Source: Roseibium sp. HPY-6 (GTDB lineage Bacteria > Pseudomonadota > Alphaproteobacteria > Rhizobiales > Stappiaceae). Taken from it: 64,000 nt of DNA. The stretch covers positions 1,364,001-1,428,000 of the forward strand of contig NZ_JBEWCD010000001.1 in the NCBI RefSeq assembly GCF_040530035.1, written 5' to 3'. Position 1 is the first letter of the stretch, and every line of letters starts with the position of its first letter. Position numbers and translations under genes: made by a program. The notes below the pieces were generated by a model, which saw nothing but the letters and a program-made list of their open reading frames with translations, ran no database searches and was not told where the DNA came from. Shown piece after piece: positions 35,535 to 44,787 of the stretch.

Positions 35535-36437
35535 TCAGCCGGCAGCCGCTTTCAAGGCAGGCGCTTCCGGACGCACGGCGGCATCATAGTCCTTCATAAG
35601 CGTTTCGATGATGTCCCCGACAACGAATTTTTTGCCGGCAATTTCCGAGACAGGCGTCACTTCTGCGGCTGTTCCGGTAACAAAGCACTGCTCGAACCCG
35701 TCGAGTTCGTCAGGCATGATCACGCGCTCAATGACCTCGATCCCGCGGTCCCGGGCTAGTCCGATGACGGTGCGGCGCGTAATTCCATCCAGAAAACAAT
35801 CCGGTGTCGGCGTATGGATCTGACCGTCCTTGATGAAAAAGACATTGGCGCCGGTGCATTCCGCGACCTGGCCGCGCCAGTCGAGCATGAGTGCATCCGT
35901 GTAGCCCTTGGATTCAGCTGTGTGCTTGGAAATCGTGCAGATCATGTAAAGGCCGGCGGCCTTGGCCTTGAATGGAGCGGTTTGCGGATCGGGTCGGCGG
36001 TATTCGGCCATATCCAGGCGGATACCCTTGAGGCGTTCCTCGGGCTTGAAGTAACTTGGCCATTCCCAGGCGGCGATGGCCAGGTGAATGGTATTGTGCT
36101 GCGCCGATATGCCCATCATTTCGCTGCCGCGCCAGGCGACCGGACGGATATAGGCATCGGCGAGTTTCATACGCGCCAGCGTCTCGTCCTTGGCAGCATT
36201 TATCTGGTCTGCAGTCCAGGGGATCTCAAATCCGAGTGTCCGGGCCGATTCAAGCAGCCGCTCGGTGTGCTCTTCCGACTTGAAGATCCGGCCCCCATAG
36301 GCGCGTTCACCTTCAAACACACTGCTGCCGTAATGCAAACCGTGGCTTAGGACATGAAGTTTCGCGTCCGACCAAGGCACGAATTCGCCGTCATACCAGA
36401 TGTCGCCGCTCAGCTGATCAAAAGGCACTCCCGCCAT
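35535..36437 (-). CDS. ilvE: Branched-chain amino-acid aminotransferase (class IV)
   Basis: This 300-residue PLP enzyme has the IlvE layout: DIWYDGEFVPWSDAKLHVLS, HGLHYGSSVFEGERAYGG, RPVAWRGSEMMG, PFKAKAAGLYMICTISKH with the PLP lysine, and the cofactor-phosphate region ECTGANVFF and GITRRTVIGLA. It transfers amino groups in the last step of Leu, Ile and Val synthesis. ATG 36437 is chosen because GGGAG lies upstream and the longer frame adds non-homologous residues. It is divergent from the MarR-type gene. Confidence 0.92.
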   Translation of the reverse strand: MAGVPFDQLSGDIWYDGEFVPWSDAKLHVLSHGLHYGSSVFEGERAYGGRIFKSEEHTERLLESARTLGFEIPWTADQINAAKDETLARMKLADAYIRPVAWRGSEMMGISAQHNTIHLAIAAWEWPSYFKPEERLKGIRLDMAEYRRPDPQTAPFKAKAAGLYMICTISKHTAESKGYTDALMLDWRGQVAECTGANVFFIKDGQIHTPTPDCFLDGITRRTVIGLARDRGIEVIERVIMPDELDGFEQCFVTGTAAEVTPVSEIAGKKFVVGDIIETLMKDYDAAVRPEAPALKAAAG

Positions 36438-36674
36438 TTTCCGTCTCCCGCCCGCTCTTTGAGCGATTATTGATTTCTTGCAACAGACGCGAATAACGCC
36501 AAAGACTTGCGCCTGTTTCGCTGCTGTATCTTTTGCACAGCAAGCCAACTATCGGTATCCTGATGGCCACAGCAGCGTTGAACGGATTCGTTTATCATCC
36601 GATGCTTAATAATGCATCATTGAGACCGATCATTTCGTGCGCGGCTGCCGACAAGTAACAATCGACCAGAATTA

Positions 36675-36687
36675 AGTCAATATGACT
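36675..36687. promoter_or_regulatory. Small inverted repeat over the MarR-type start codon
   Basis: AGTCA-ATA-TGACT is a perfect short dyad that covers the start codon at 36682. It could be an autoregulatory operator or chance. No ribosome site lies upstream of this ATG. Confidence 0.25.
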
Positions 36688-37239
36688 GACGTAAATTTCA
36701 AACCGGCAATTTCTCCAGGTCCCCGGGACAGCGATATTGCACAAGGCAACCAGGCTCGAAATGACGACGAGGGATCTGTGCCCTACGATCTGATCGAGCT
36801 CCTGTTTTTTGCCTACAAGGATTTCACCGGCGACCCCGATGATGTGCTGGCGAAATTCGAGTTCGGGCGGGCGCACCACCGGGTCCTGCACTTCGTGGAG
36901 CGAAACCCGGGCATCATGGTGACCGACCTGCTCGGTATTCTTCGCATCACCAAGCAAAGTCTCGGCCGGGTTTTGAAACAGCTCGTCGACGCCGGCATCA
37001 TTGAACAGCGTGAGGGTCTGAACGACAGACGCCAGCGTCTGCTTTATACGACGGACCGTGGCCACACTCTTGCTGAAAACCTGGCACGCATGCAGCAAAA
37101 GCGCCTTGAACGCGCCCTAATTGGATTGCCAGATGGCAGCGAGGAAATCGTGCGGCAGTTTTTGTTGCACATGATCGACCCCGAAGCGCGCATGGATATC
37201 CTGAAACTTGTCAGAAGCCCATTTCCTCTGAAGGACTGA
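36682..37239 (+). CDS. MarR family regulator (PetP-like)
   Basis: This 185-residue protein has the MarR winged-helix: FEFGRAHHRVLHFVERNPGI, MVTDLLGILRITKQSLGRVL (recognition helix region, about residues 80-100), the wing EGLNDRRQRLLYTTDRGHTL and helical dimer ends. It lies directly before a response regulator and a kinase. A MarR-OmpR gene order like this is the petP-petR arrangement described in Rhodobacter, where it affects cytochrome bc1 expression; identity with petP is inference. No ribosome site is visible before the ATG. Confidence 0.85.
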   Translation: MTDVNFKPAISPGPRDSDIAQGNQARNDDEGSVPYDLIELLFFAYKDFTGDPDDVLAKFEFGRAHHRVLHFVERNPGIMVTDLLGILRITKQSLGRVLKQLVDAGIIEQREGLNDRRQRLLYTTDRGHTLAENLARMQQKRLERALIGLPDGSEEIVRQFLLHMIDPEARMDILKLVRSPFPLKD

Positions 37240-37273
37240 TCCACGGCGAGCGAACCAGGAAATAGCTGACCAC

Positions 37274-37972
37274 ATGAAAGTTCAGGTGCCCGACGATAAC
37301 GCCAATCACATCCTTCTTGTAGATGACGACAAGCGGATCAGGGACCTTCTTTCCAGGCTCTTAAAGGAAAACGGCTATCGGGTGTCCACCGCCGCCAATT
37401 CAGCGGATGCGCGCAGATGCCTGTCCGGTCTGGAATTCGACCTGATCATTCTGGACGTGATGATGCCGGGAGAAACCGGTCTTGAGCTAGCCAAGTCGCT
37501 GCGCGAGGAGTCCGAGGTGCCTATCCTTATGCTGACTGCCAGGTCGGAAGCCACCGACCGCATCGCAGGCCTTGAGGTCGGTGTTGATGACTACCTTCCC
37601 AAACCCTTTGAACCGCGCGAACTGATGCTCCGAATGGCCGCCATTCTCCGGCGGGGAAACAGCCAGCCGGTGATCGTCACCGAGGAGATCAGGTTCGGCC
37701 CGTTTTCGTTTAACAGCTCCAGAGGCGAGCTCAAGAATGGCGACAGCCTTGTGCGACTGACGGACCGGGAAAAACAGATCCTTTCCATTTTTGCCGAACA
37801 GCCCGGTGCAACGGTTCCAAGGCACAAGATCGTCGGTGGGGAAAGCGGCCTCGGAGAGCGGACCGTGGATGTCCAGATCAACCGTCTCCGGCGCAAGATA
37901 GAAACCGATCCCGGCAATCCGATTTATCTGCAGACCGTTCGTGGCATCGGCTACCGGTTGGCGTGTGACTGA
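37274..37972 (+). CDS. OmpR-type response regulator (PetR/CenR-like)
   Basis: This 232-residue protein has a receiver domain with acidic pocket (LLVDDDKR), phospho-acceptor Asp61 in LIILDVMMPGETGL, the switch LMLTARSE and Lys in GVDDYLPKPFEPRELMLR. Residues 135-232 form an OmpR winged helix ending in RRKIETDPGNPIYLQTVRGIGYR. Partners are the MarR gene before it and a kinase 11 bases after it. The PetPR/CenKR alphaproteobacterial lineages share this make-up; the target genes are unknown. Confidence 0.93.
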   Translation: MKVQVPDDNANHILLVDDDKRIRDLLSRLLKENGYRVSTAANSADARRCLSGLEFDLIILDVMMPGETGLELAKSLREESEVPILMLTARSEATDRIAGLEVGVDDYLPKPFEPRELMLRMAAILRRGNSQPVIVTEEIRFGPFSFNSSRGELKNGDSLVRLTDREKQILSIFAEQPGATVPRHKIVGGESGLGERTVDVQINRLRRKIETDPGNPIYLQTVRGIGYRLACD

Positions 37973-37983
37973 AACTGCGGCTT

Positions 37984-39378
37984 ATGGCGAATACTGACAT
38001 CCTGTTCCGGAAACTTTCGCGCTCGTCGCTTTTCTTGCCGTTCTTGCGCGCATACCGGTCGGCTTCGCGGTTCATGTACCGCATCATGCCGAAAGGTCTT
38101 TACACCCGAACCTTTCTCATCATCGTCGCTCCGATCGTCATCTTGCAGTCCGTGCTGGTCTTCGTGTTCATGGAGCGTCACTACCAGCTCGTCTCTCGGC
38201 GCATGTCGGAGGCGGTCGTGCGCGAGATCGCCGCGATCGTCTACGTGCTCGAAAACTATCCGCAGGATCCCGACCACGCAAAGATCGAACAGCTTGCATC
38301 GAGTGCCCTCGGCATGTCGACGTCAATTCTGCCGCTTGAACCCCTGCCACCACCGGCACCGAAGCCGTTCTTCGACGTCATCGACCAGGAACTCAGCCTC
38401 GCGATCAGCCGGAAGATCGGCAAACCGTTCTGGATTGATACAGTTGGCCGCTCCCGTTTCGTTGAAATCCGGATCCAGTTGAAGGATTCCATCCTGCGGG
38501 TGTTCACACGGCGCAGTCAGACCTACGCCTCCAACTCCCACATTTTCCTTGTCTGGATGTTTTCCACGTCGGTGGTTCTTCTGATCATCGCTTTGCTGTT
38601 TCTCAGGAACCAGATCAGGCCCATCGTGCGGCTTGCCGATGCGGCCGAAGCGTTCGGCAAGGGCCGGCCGGTTGAGAATTTCCGCGCCAGCGGTGCGCGG
38701 GAGGTTCGGCGCGCCAGTCTCGCTTTCATCGATATGCGCAGGCGTATCGAGCGTCAGATTGAGCAGCGCACAACGATGCTGGCCGGTGTCAGCCACGACC
38801 TGCGAACCATTCTGACCCGACTTAAGTTACAGATCGCCTTTCTTGAGCAATCGCCCGAAAGCGAAGCGATGCGCAAGGATGTCGATGAAATGAGCCACAT
38901 GCTGGAGGACTATCTGGCATTCGCAAGCGGCGATGCGGATGAGGAAACCAAAACGACCGATATCAGCCTGCTTCTGGAAGAACTGGAAGAAGAAGCCGAG
39001 ATATCCGGTCTCATGGTCACCACCCGCTTTGACGGATTTTCGGAGGCGCAGGTCAAGCGCCTGTCAATGAAGCGGTGCCTATCGAACCTTGTGACCAACG
39101 GCTGCAAATACGGCAACCGTGTCGAAGTATCCGGAGCGATAGAGCGTGGCTGGTTGACGATAACGGTCGACGACGACGGCCCGGGCATACCCGAAGATGA
39201 ACGCGAACTCGCCTTCCGCGCCTTTCACCGTCTGGACATTGCGCGCAATCAGGACGAAACCGGCAGCGGTCTCGGGCTTGCGATCGCACGCGATGTGGCA
39301 CGAGCCCATGGCGGCGATCTCTATCTGGAGAACAGCCCATTGGGCGGACTGCGGGCCCGGCTCAGGGTGCCTGCCTGA
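37984..39378 (+). CDS. Membrane sensor histidine kinase (EnvZ-like)
   Basis: This 464-residue protein has two membrane helices around a periplasmic domain of about 140 residues, a HAMP segment (FLRNQIRPIVRLADAAEAFG), a dimerisation/phosphorylation helix with His271 in SHDLRTILTRLKLQ, and an HATPase domain with VTNGCKYG (N box), VDDDGPGIPEDE (G1) and GSGLGLAIARD (G2). It probably phosphorylates the preceding response regulator and acts on envelope signals. The periplasmic part is Pro-rich (LPLEPLPPPAPKPF). Confidence 0.92.
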   Translation: MANTDILFRKLSRSSLFLPFLRAYRSASRFMYRIMPKGLYTRTFLIIVAPIVILQSVLVFVFMERHYQLVSRRMSEAVVREIAAIVYVLENYPQDPDHAKIEQLASSALGMSTSILPLEPLPPPAPKPFFDVIDQELSLAISRKIGKPFWIDTVGRSRFVEIRIQLKDSILRVFTRRSQTYASNSHIFLVWMFSTSVVLLIIALLFLRNQIRPIVRLADAAEAFGKGRPVENFRASGAREVRRASLAFIDMRRRIERQIEQRTTMLAGVSHDLRTILTRLKLQIAFLEQSPESEAMRKDVDEMSHMLEDYLAFASGDADEETKTTDISLLLEELEEEAEISGLMVTTRFDGFSEAQVKRLSMKRCLSNLVTNGCKYGNRVEVSGAIERGWLTITVDDDGPGIPEDERELAFRAFHRLDIARNQDETGSGLGLAIARDVARAHGGDLYLENSPLGGLRARLRVPA

Positions 39379-39392
39379 CGATCGGCAAACCG

Positions 39393-39734
39393 TCAGTAAA
39401 GCCGCCCACCGATCGGAACGTCTTTATCGGGTGTCAGGAGAACCACTTCACCGTCTTCGTCCGGAACACCGAGTGTCAGCACTTCAGACATGACCGGTCC
39501 GATCTGCCGAGGCGGAAAATTCACGACTGCCATGACACGCTTTCCCACAAGCGTTTCGGGCGTGTAGTGCTTGGTGATCTGGGCCGAGGTTTTCTTGAGC
39601 CCTATCTCTGGACCAAAATCAATCCGCATCTTGTAGGCAGGTTTACGGGCCTCGGGAAATTCTTCCGCTTCCACGACCTGCCCGACCCGGATATCCACTT
39701 TCAGAAAGTCATCAAAACTGATTTCGTCGCTCAT
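39393..39734 (-). CDS. csaA: tRNA-binding domain protein CsaA
   Basis: This 113-residue protein matches CsaA: FDDFLKVDIRVGQVVEAEEF at the start, KMRIDFGPEIGLKKTSAQIT, LVGKRVMAVVNFPPRQIGPV and a C-terminal LLTPDKDVPIGGRL strand. It is an OB-fold dimer with tRNA-binding and proposed chaperone activity. The start is the ATG of MSDEISF; the long upstream frame encodes no family sequence. It is convergent with the kinase gene, only 14 bases away. Confidence 0.93.
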   Translation of the reverse strand: MSDEISFDDFLKVDIRVGQVVEAEEFPEARKPAYKMRIDFGPEIGLKKTSAQITKHYTPETLVGKRVMAVVNFPPRQIGPVMSEVLTLGVPDEDGEVVLLTPDKDVPIGGRLY

Positions 39735-39801
39735 GAAGCACCCTTTTGTTTCAGGAGCGAACATGAACGCTGCTGGAAAAAGGCGCAAGCCAGAATGGCG
39801 T

Positions 39802-40503
39802 TCAGGCGCCCGCAGGCTCTTCACCGCCAAAATCGCTGTCGCGCTCGAAATTGTCTGCGCTGTGCCGGCTTCGTCTACGGCGGCCTTTAGACGCCTTCCT
39901 GAGGAACGAGCGTACCCCTTTCGCAACGCTTTCAATGCCATTGAGGCGTTTCATGAAAGATGATCCGCTGTCGAGTTCCTTGTCCAGCTTGGCCATCGTT
40001 CGCGGCATGCCTTCGTCGGTCTCGTTCAGCCAGGTATCGACAACGCGGGAAAAAGCGATGGCAAGACCTTGTGCAACGACACCACCCTTCAAGCCCGACA
40101 CCTCGATCCCGGCAGCGATCAGCATCCACTTCTGGGACCGTGCCTCGAGCCTGTTGAAATCCAGTGCCAGGGCCGGGTCTCGCCGAGCCGCCATGTGCAG
40201 GGAACGGACCGCGTCCTTGTGTTCTGCAAGCGCATCGATACGCGACATCAGAATATCGAAGAGGCGATCCCGGGGCGGCTGATCACCCATATCCTCATCG
40301 CGTTCATCCAGAACCTTCGTATCGATCAACTGCGCAAAAGCCGCGACGAGCTCAAGTTTGCTCCCATAGGCACCGCGCATGTCGGACAGTTTGACCTTTG
40401 CTGATTCGGCGATCAGCGGCAGGGAGACGTGTTCATAGGAATGCTCCGCCAGAAGGTTCAGGAATGTCTGCAGGATTTTCTGCTTCGTTTTGGCCGTCGT
40501 CAT
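39802..40503 (-). CDS. TetR family transcriptional regulator
   Basis: This 233-residue protein has an N-terminal TetR helix-turn-helix (TKQKILQTFLNLLAEHSYEH then VSLPLIAESAKVKLSDMRGA, the recognition region) and a helical ligand domain. The ligand-binding part resembles the alphaproteobacterial group sometimes compared with COQ9, but no ligand can be named. The C-terminus is basic then acidic (SKGRRRRSRHSADNFERDSD). It stands alone between csaA and proC on the same strand; no clear operator is visible in its promoter. Confidence 0.87.
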   Translation of the reverse strand: MTTAKTKQKILQTFLNLLAEHSYEHVSLPLIAESAKVKLSDMRGAYGSKLELVAAFAQLIDTKVLDERDEDMGDQPPRDRLFDILMSRIDALAEHKDAVRSLHMAARRDPALALDFNRLEARSQKWMLIAAGIEVSGLKGGVVAQGLAIAFSRVVDTWLNETDEGMPRTMAKLDKELDSGSSFMKRLNGIESVAKGVRSFLRKASKGRRRRSRHSADNFERDSDFGGEEPAGA

Positions 40504-40661
40504 GGATTGATCTCCCTTGGCTCATTCACCCCAAAGATAGGAGACCTCGGCGCAGGCGAAAAGGGCGGCGCAGCGCCGCAGTTCCCGATTTTTCGTGCAA
40601 TTTTGAGCCGATGGACCTGATCGCCGTACCGTCCTGGCAAATCCAGGACGCAAGGTGATCC

Positions 40662-41480
40662 TTATTCGGCAAGTTCGCGCGCCCTCTTGATGGCTGCGGC
40701 AACAGCTTCTGTCATGACCGGCTGCAAGCCGTTTTCGTGCATCAGGACGTCCAATGCCGCCGCTGTCGTACCGTTCGGGCTGGTTACATTCTGACGCAGG
40801 ACAGACGGATGTTCACCTGATTGATGGAGAAGTTCCCCTGCTCCACAGACGGTGGCAACGGCCAGTTCGTGCGCAATGTCGTCCGGCAATCCTGCTGACT
40901 TGCCCGCTTCGCTCAAAGCTTCGGCCAGATAAAACACATAGGCAGGCCCGGATCCGCTGACGCCGGTAACCAGATCGATCTGGTCTTCCGACTCCAGCCA
41001 GACCACTTGTCCAACAGCAGAAAGCAGCTTGGCAACGTCCCGCCTGTGTGCGTCCGTCACCTCACTGGTTGGATAGACGGCTGTGATGCCCCTTTTCACC
41101 ATTGCAGGTGTGTTCGGCATGCATCGGCAGATGGGAACAAGCCCAAAAACGCCATGAAATTTTGAAACGGGCGTGCCGGCCGCAACAGACAGAACAAGCG
41201 TATCTTCCGAAACCACCGGGCTTATCCCAGGAAGAACCTGGTCCATCATTTGCGGCTTTACCGCAACAAGAACTGTGCCTGCGTGAAGATCCGCAGGCAC
41301 CGCAGTAACGTGGCGAATACCATGATGCTTCAAGAGGGTGTCCATATCGCCGGACAAATGCGGATCGCAAACAACAACAGATGCGGGATCGATGCCCTCT
41401 GCCATCCACCCTGACAGCATCGCCCCTCCCATCTTGCCGGCTCCGACAAGAAGAAAGGGACGCTCTTTTGAAAAATTCAT
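40662..41480 (-). CDS. proC: Pyrroline-5-carboxylate reductase
   Basis: This 272-residue enzyme has the NADP-binding FLLVGAGKMGGAMLSGWMAE start, VLVAVKPQMMDQVLPG, RCMPNTPAMVKRGITA, and the substrate region TGVSGSGPAYVFYLAEALSE plus the terminal TSPNGTTAAALDVLM. It makes the last step of proline synthesis. The start codon overlaps the stop of the YbjN gene (ATGA), and an AGGGGAAG site is present, so both are one operon. Confidence 0.95.
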   Translation of the reverse strand: MNFSKERPFLLVGAGKMGGAMLSGWMAEGIDPASVVVCDPHLSGDMDTLLKHHGIRHVTAVPADLHAGTVLVAVKPQMMDQVLPGISPVVSEDTLVLSVAAGTPVSKFHGVFGLVPICRCMPNTPAMVKRGITAVYPTSEVTDAHRRDVAKLLSAVGQVVWLESEDQIDLVTGVSGSGPAYVFYLAEALSEAGKSAGLPDDIAHELAVATVCGAGELLHQSGEHPSVLRQNVTSPNGTTAAALDVLMHENGLQPVMTEAVAAAIKRARELAE

Positions 41481-41977
41481 GCTTCCCCTGCGGTCTCGAA
41501 CAAGGCTGTGTTCATCGCTTCTGCAGCCGAATGACCGGCCCACACGACGAACTGGAAGGCTTGATAGAAACGCTCGCAGTTTTCAAGAGCATTTGTGAGC
41601 ATGGCTTCGATTTGCGCGGAGGACGCCTCCGCGCCGCCCGCCAGCAGCAGCGACTGGCGGAACATGATCACGTTCTCTTTGTGCCAGAGATCGAAATGTC
41701 CCATCCAAAGCTGCTCATTGACCAGAGCCAGCAGGCGGATCACTTCGGTCTTGCGGGGTTCCGTGACCTTCAGATCGAAGGCACAGGCAAGATGCAGTGC
41801 TTCCACTTCTTCCATCCAGGAGAAGGAGACGTGGTAATCACACCAGCTGCCACCAAGGGAGATTGTGATTTCGTCCTCGTCTGAGCGTTCAAATGCCCAG
41901 TCGTTCAACGCGGCAACAGTCTCGATTGTGTCAACGGGATTGCCAGGTCGCTCGAATTCGATCTCGATGAGGCTCAT
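41477..41977 (-). CDS. YbjN domain protein
   Basis: This 166-residue cytoplasmic protein has the YbjN fold pattern: NDWAFERSDEDEITISLGGS with YHVSFSWMEEVEALHLACAF and LLALVNEQLWMGHFDLW, and a long helical C-terminus. YbjN proteins resemble type III secretion chaperones in fold, and their molecular role is unknown. It is the first gene of the pair with proC, overlapping it by four bases, an order shared by many Hyphomicrobiales. Confidence 0.85.
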   Translation of the reverse strand: MSLIEIEFERPGNPVDTIETVAALNDWAFERSDEDEITISLGGSWCDYHVSFSWMEEVEALHLACAFDLKVTEPRKTEVIRLLALVNEQLWMGHFDLWHKENVIMFRQSLLLAGGAEASSAQIEAMLTNALENCERFYQAFQFVVWAGHSAAEAMNTALFETAGEA

Positions 41978-42323
41978 GATGCCTTCTCCCCTTTCGAGCC
42001 GGGGCCGAATACCCGATCAGGATAACCGGGCGGGCCGCCGGGATATGTCCCATGCCGGAGGAGCAAAACGCGTCCTTTGGTGGCTCTTTCGAAGCGAACC
42101 GGTTCCGTCTTGCTCCGACGAATCCCTGTTGTCCTGAGTATAGGATCAGGAATGATTTAATGGATACATACTATCCCTTAGGAAAAAGCCTAAACTTGTG
42201 GACGACTCAGCCACAATTCTCGTCAGGCTGCTCAAAATCATTGCATTTCTGCCGTGTTGATCCGTCGTAATTCTGTCATCAACAATTAACAGAAAGTGCT
42301 CACATCATCGTCACCGCGACGCT
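41978..42323. other. Intergenic stretch, nothing identified
   Basis: These 346 bases hold the promoter of the YbjN-proC operon. One small dyad TTAGG-N6-CCTAA is present (near 42179). I see no other hairpin, operator, RNA gene or small ORF. Confidence 0.5.
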
Positions 42324-42590
42324 CTAAGCGTCTCCAGTTTCGGATGAATCGCCATTTTCGAGCTTGGCCAGACGCGATTCGAGTTCTTCAATCCTGTCGA
42401 GTGCCCGTACCGCCATGTCCTTTACGGCTTCATGTTCCTCACGCGAAACCATGTCCATGTCGGACAGGAACCGCTCCGCCTGCGCGCGGAATGCGGTTTC
42501 GACTTCACGGCGGGCACCTTGCGCTACGCCGGCGGCGTCGGTCATCAGTTTGGCAAAATCATCGAGAAGACGGTTCGGACCCTGGGTCAT
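42324..42590 (-). CDS. ubiK: Ubiquinone-synthesis accessory factor UbiK family protein
   Basis: This 88-residue protein has the BMFP domain pattern: LLDDFAKLMTDAAGVAQGAR, EVETAFRAQAERFLSDMDMV, SREEHEAVKDMAVRALDRIE and a C-terminal coiled coil. UbiK assists aerobic ubiquinone synthesis in gamma- and other proteobacteria and associates with lipid and UbiJ. The start with AGGAGGG upstream is the ATG of MTQGPN. It is divergent from lgt, as usual in Hyphomicrobiales. Confidence 0.88.
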   Translation of the reverse strand: MTQGPNRLLDDFAKLMTDAAGVAQGARREVETAFRAQAERFLSDMDMVSREEHEAVKDMAVRALDRIEELESRLAKLENGDSSETGDA

Positions 42591-42778
42591 CTGACCCTCC
42601 TTGTTCACGAAAAAGTTCAATGCCTATCAGGTATGAGGGAATTGCAGCGACTTCAAGAACCAAATCAGTCGCATAGCACGCTGGTTCCCAATTCCTTCAT
42701 GCTTGACGGCAGGGATAAGATCGCGCAAGCGTTCGGCGGGAATCCACCCGTGCCCAGGCCAGCCAAAAAGGACGCAAC

Positions 42779-43612
42779 GTGCCTTCTGTTCTCGTATTGC
42801 CGTTTCCGGCAATTGACCCGGTCATCATAGAATTCGGCCCATTTGCACTTCGCTGGTATGCGCTTGCCTATATCGCTGGAATTATTCTCGCCTGGCGGTA
42901 CATGCGTGCACTTGCCCTGAGTGATCGGCTTTGGAATGGTCTCCAGCGTCCTTCGCCGGCCGATCTCGATGACTTCGTTCTCTGGGGTACGCTCGGCATT
43001 ATCATCGGCGGCCGCCTCGGCTATGTGCTATTCTACAATCCTGCCTATTATCTCGCCAATCCAGGCGATGCCCTCGCCATCTGGAGCGGCGGGATGTCGT
43101 TTCATGGCGGCTTTGCGGGCACTGTGATTGCCATGATGCTGTTTGCCTGGCGCCGCGGTCTTAACATCTGGACACTGTTCGATCTTGCCGGTTGCGCAGC
43201 CCCGATCGGACTGTTTTTCGGCCGGATTGCAAACTTCATCAATGCCGAGTTGTGGGGGCGTCCAACCGATGTGCCCTGGGCTTTCGTCTTCCCCGGCGCA
43301 GGCCCTGAACCGCGTCATCCCAGCCAGCTGTATGAGGCCGCCCTGGAGGGCGTGATATTGTTTCTGGCGCTGCGTCTTCTCAGCCACCGCTTTACGCTTT
43401 TGCAGCGGCCCGGCTTCCTTGCCGGCGCATTTGGCTTCGGCTACGGCATCGGACGGTCGATTGCCGAACTATACCGGGTACCGGATGCGCATATCGGATA
43501 TCTCTCTGGCTTTCTCACGATGGGTATCCTGTTGTCGCTGCCAATGATCCTTGCCGGTCTCGCGCTCATGATCTGGTCCGGCACGCGACCTTCAAGGGAT
43601 GCAACGGCTTGA
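42779..43612 (+). CDS. lgt: Prolipoprotein diacylglyceryl transferase
   Basis: This 277-residue membrane enzyme starts at GTG. It shows Lgt motifs: IIIGGRLGYVLFYNPAYYLA, the HGG segment SFHGGFAGTVIAMM with catalytic His, the signature GRIANFINAELWGRPTDVPW and RHPSQLYEAALEG. It transfers diacylglycerol from phosphatidylglycerol to lipoprotein cysteines. The midA-type gene starts inside its stop codon (TTGA), so translation is coupled. Confidence 0.95.
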   Translation: MPSVLVLPFPAIDPVIIEFGPFALRWYALAYIAGIILAWRYMRALALSDRLWNGLQRPSPADLDDFVLWGTLGIIIGGRLGYVLFYNPAYYLANPGDALAIWSGGMSFHGGFAGTVIAMMLFAWRRGLNIWTLFDLAGCAAPIGLFFGRIANFINAELWGRPTDVPWAFVFPGAGPEPRHPSQLYEAALEGVILFLALRLLSHRFTLLQRPGFLAGAFGFGYGIGRSIAELYRVPDAHIGYLSGFLTMGILLSLPMILAGLALMIWSGTRPSRDATA

Positions 43613-44697
43613 GCGGCCTGACGGAGAGGATCAAGGCGAGGATTGCCAATGAAGGGCCCCTGTCGGTCGCCCAATACATGGCAATTTGCCTAGGAGATCC
43701 CGAGGCCGGCTATTACACCACCCGGGACCCGTTTGGCCGTGACGGCGATTTCACAACCGCGCCGGAAATCAGCCAGATGTTTGGCGAACTCGTCGGTGCC
43801 GCATGTGTGTCGGCCTATGAAGCGCTCGACGCTCCCGACCTGTTCAATCTGGTGGAACTCGGGCCTGGTCGCGGAACGCTCATGGCAGACCTGTTGCGTG
43901 TTGCGCGCTTAAGACCGGGCTTTATCAAGGCAGCCCGTCTCAATCTTGTCGAAACGAGCCCGCATCTCAGAAGCCTGCAAATGGAAAAGCTTGCAGCCGC
44001 ATCGCTGGAGCCCGTCTTTCACAGCGCTTTCCGCGAAATCCCCGATGGTCCGATCATACTGATTGCGAACGAGTTCTTCGACGCCCTGCCCATCCACCAG
44101 TTCGTCAGAACCTCAGACGGCTGGCGCGAACGCGTCATAGGTCTGGATCAGGACGACAATCTGGCATTTGGAGCAGGCGCGGCAAAACTTGCAGACAAGG
44201 ACATTCCCCCCGACTTCAAAGACTGCCCCGAAGGCACGATCTTTGAAACACAGCCCGCGGCCAACGCGGTGGCTGAAGAGATCGGCGAAAGGCTCGTCCA
44301 AAACGGCGGAGCCGCAATCATAATAGATTACGGTTATCGCAAGACCGCACCGGGTGACACGTTACAGGCTCTTTACCGCCATACCCATGACGAGGTTCTG
44401 GCCCACCCAGGCGATGCGGACCTCACCGCACACGTCAATTTCGAGGCTCTCGCCAGCGCCGCGGCAAAAGGGGGCGCAAGCGTATTGCCGGTTTTGACGC
44501 AAGGTGAATTTCTTTTGCGGTCAGGCCTCCTTGAGCGGGCGGGATCGCTCGGAGCCGGAAAATCGCACGCTGAACAGGAGAGCATCCGCAATGCCGTCGA
44601 ACGTCTTGCCGGACCTGAACAGATGGGCAGCCTTTTCAAGGTCTTGGCGTTCACTGGTGCAAGGCGTTCCTTCCATCCGTTTGACAGCGCGGTCTGA
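43609..44697 (+). CDS. SAM-dependent methyltransferase, MidA/NDUFAF7 family
   Basis: This 362-residue protein starts at TTG overlapping the lgt stop. It has the COG1565 pattern: GPLSVAQYMAICLGDPEAGY, TRDPFGRDGDFTTAPEISQM, VELGPGRGTLMADLLR (SAM site, about residue 83) and LIANEFFDALPIHQFVR. The mitochondrial NDUFAF7 homolog methylates an arginine of complex I; bacterial function is inferred from it. It is followed by pgeF in the same order as in other Hyphomicrobiales. Confidence 0.93.
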   Translation: MSGLTERIKARIANEGPLSVAQYMAICLGDPEAGYYTTRDPFGRDGDFTTAPEISQMFGELVGAACVSAYEALDAPDLFNLVELGPGRGTLMADLLRVARLRPGFIKAARLNLVETSPHLRSLQMEKLAAASLEPVFHSAFREIPDGPIILIANEFFDALPIHQFVRTSDGWRERVIGLDQDDNLAFGAGAAKLADKDIPPDFKDCPEGTIFETQPAANAVAEEIGERLVQNGGAAIIIDYGYRKTAPGDTLQALYRHTHDEVLAHPGDADLTAHVNFEALASAAAKGGASVLPVLTQGEFLLRSGLLERAGSLGAGKSHAEQESIRNAVERLAGPEQMGSLFKVLAFTGARRSFHPFDSAV

Positions 44698-44787
44698 AGT
44701 CCTCAAGGATCAAAAGTCGTGCACGAATCGTTCCTGTCTGGCGGGCCGGTCAGCAGGGCGCGCTCCGGAGCTTCAAAAGGGCAATCG

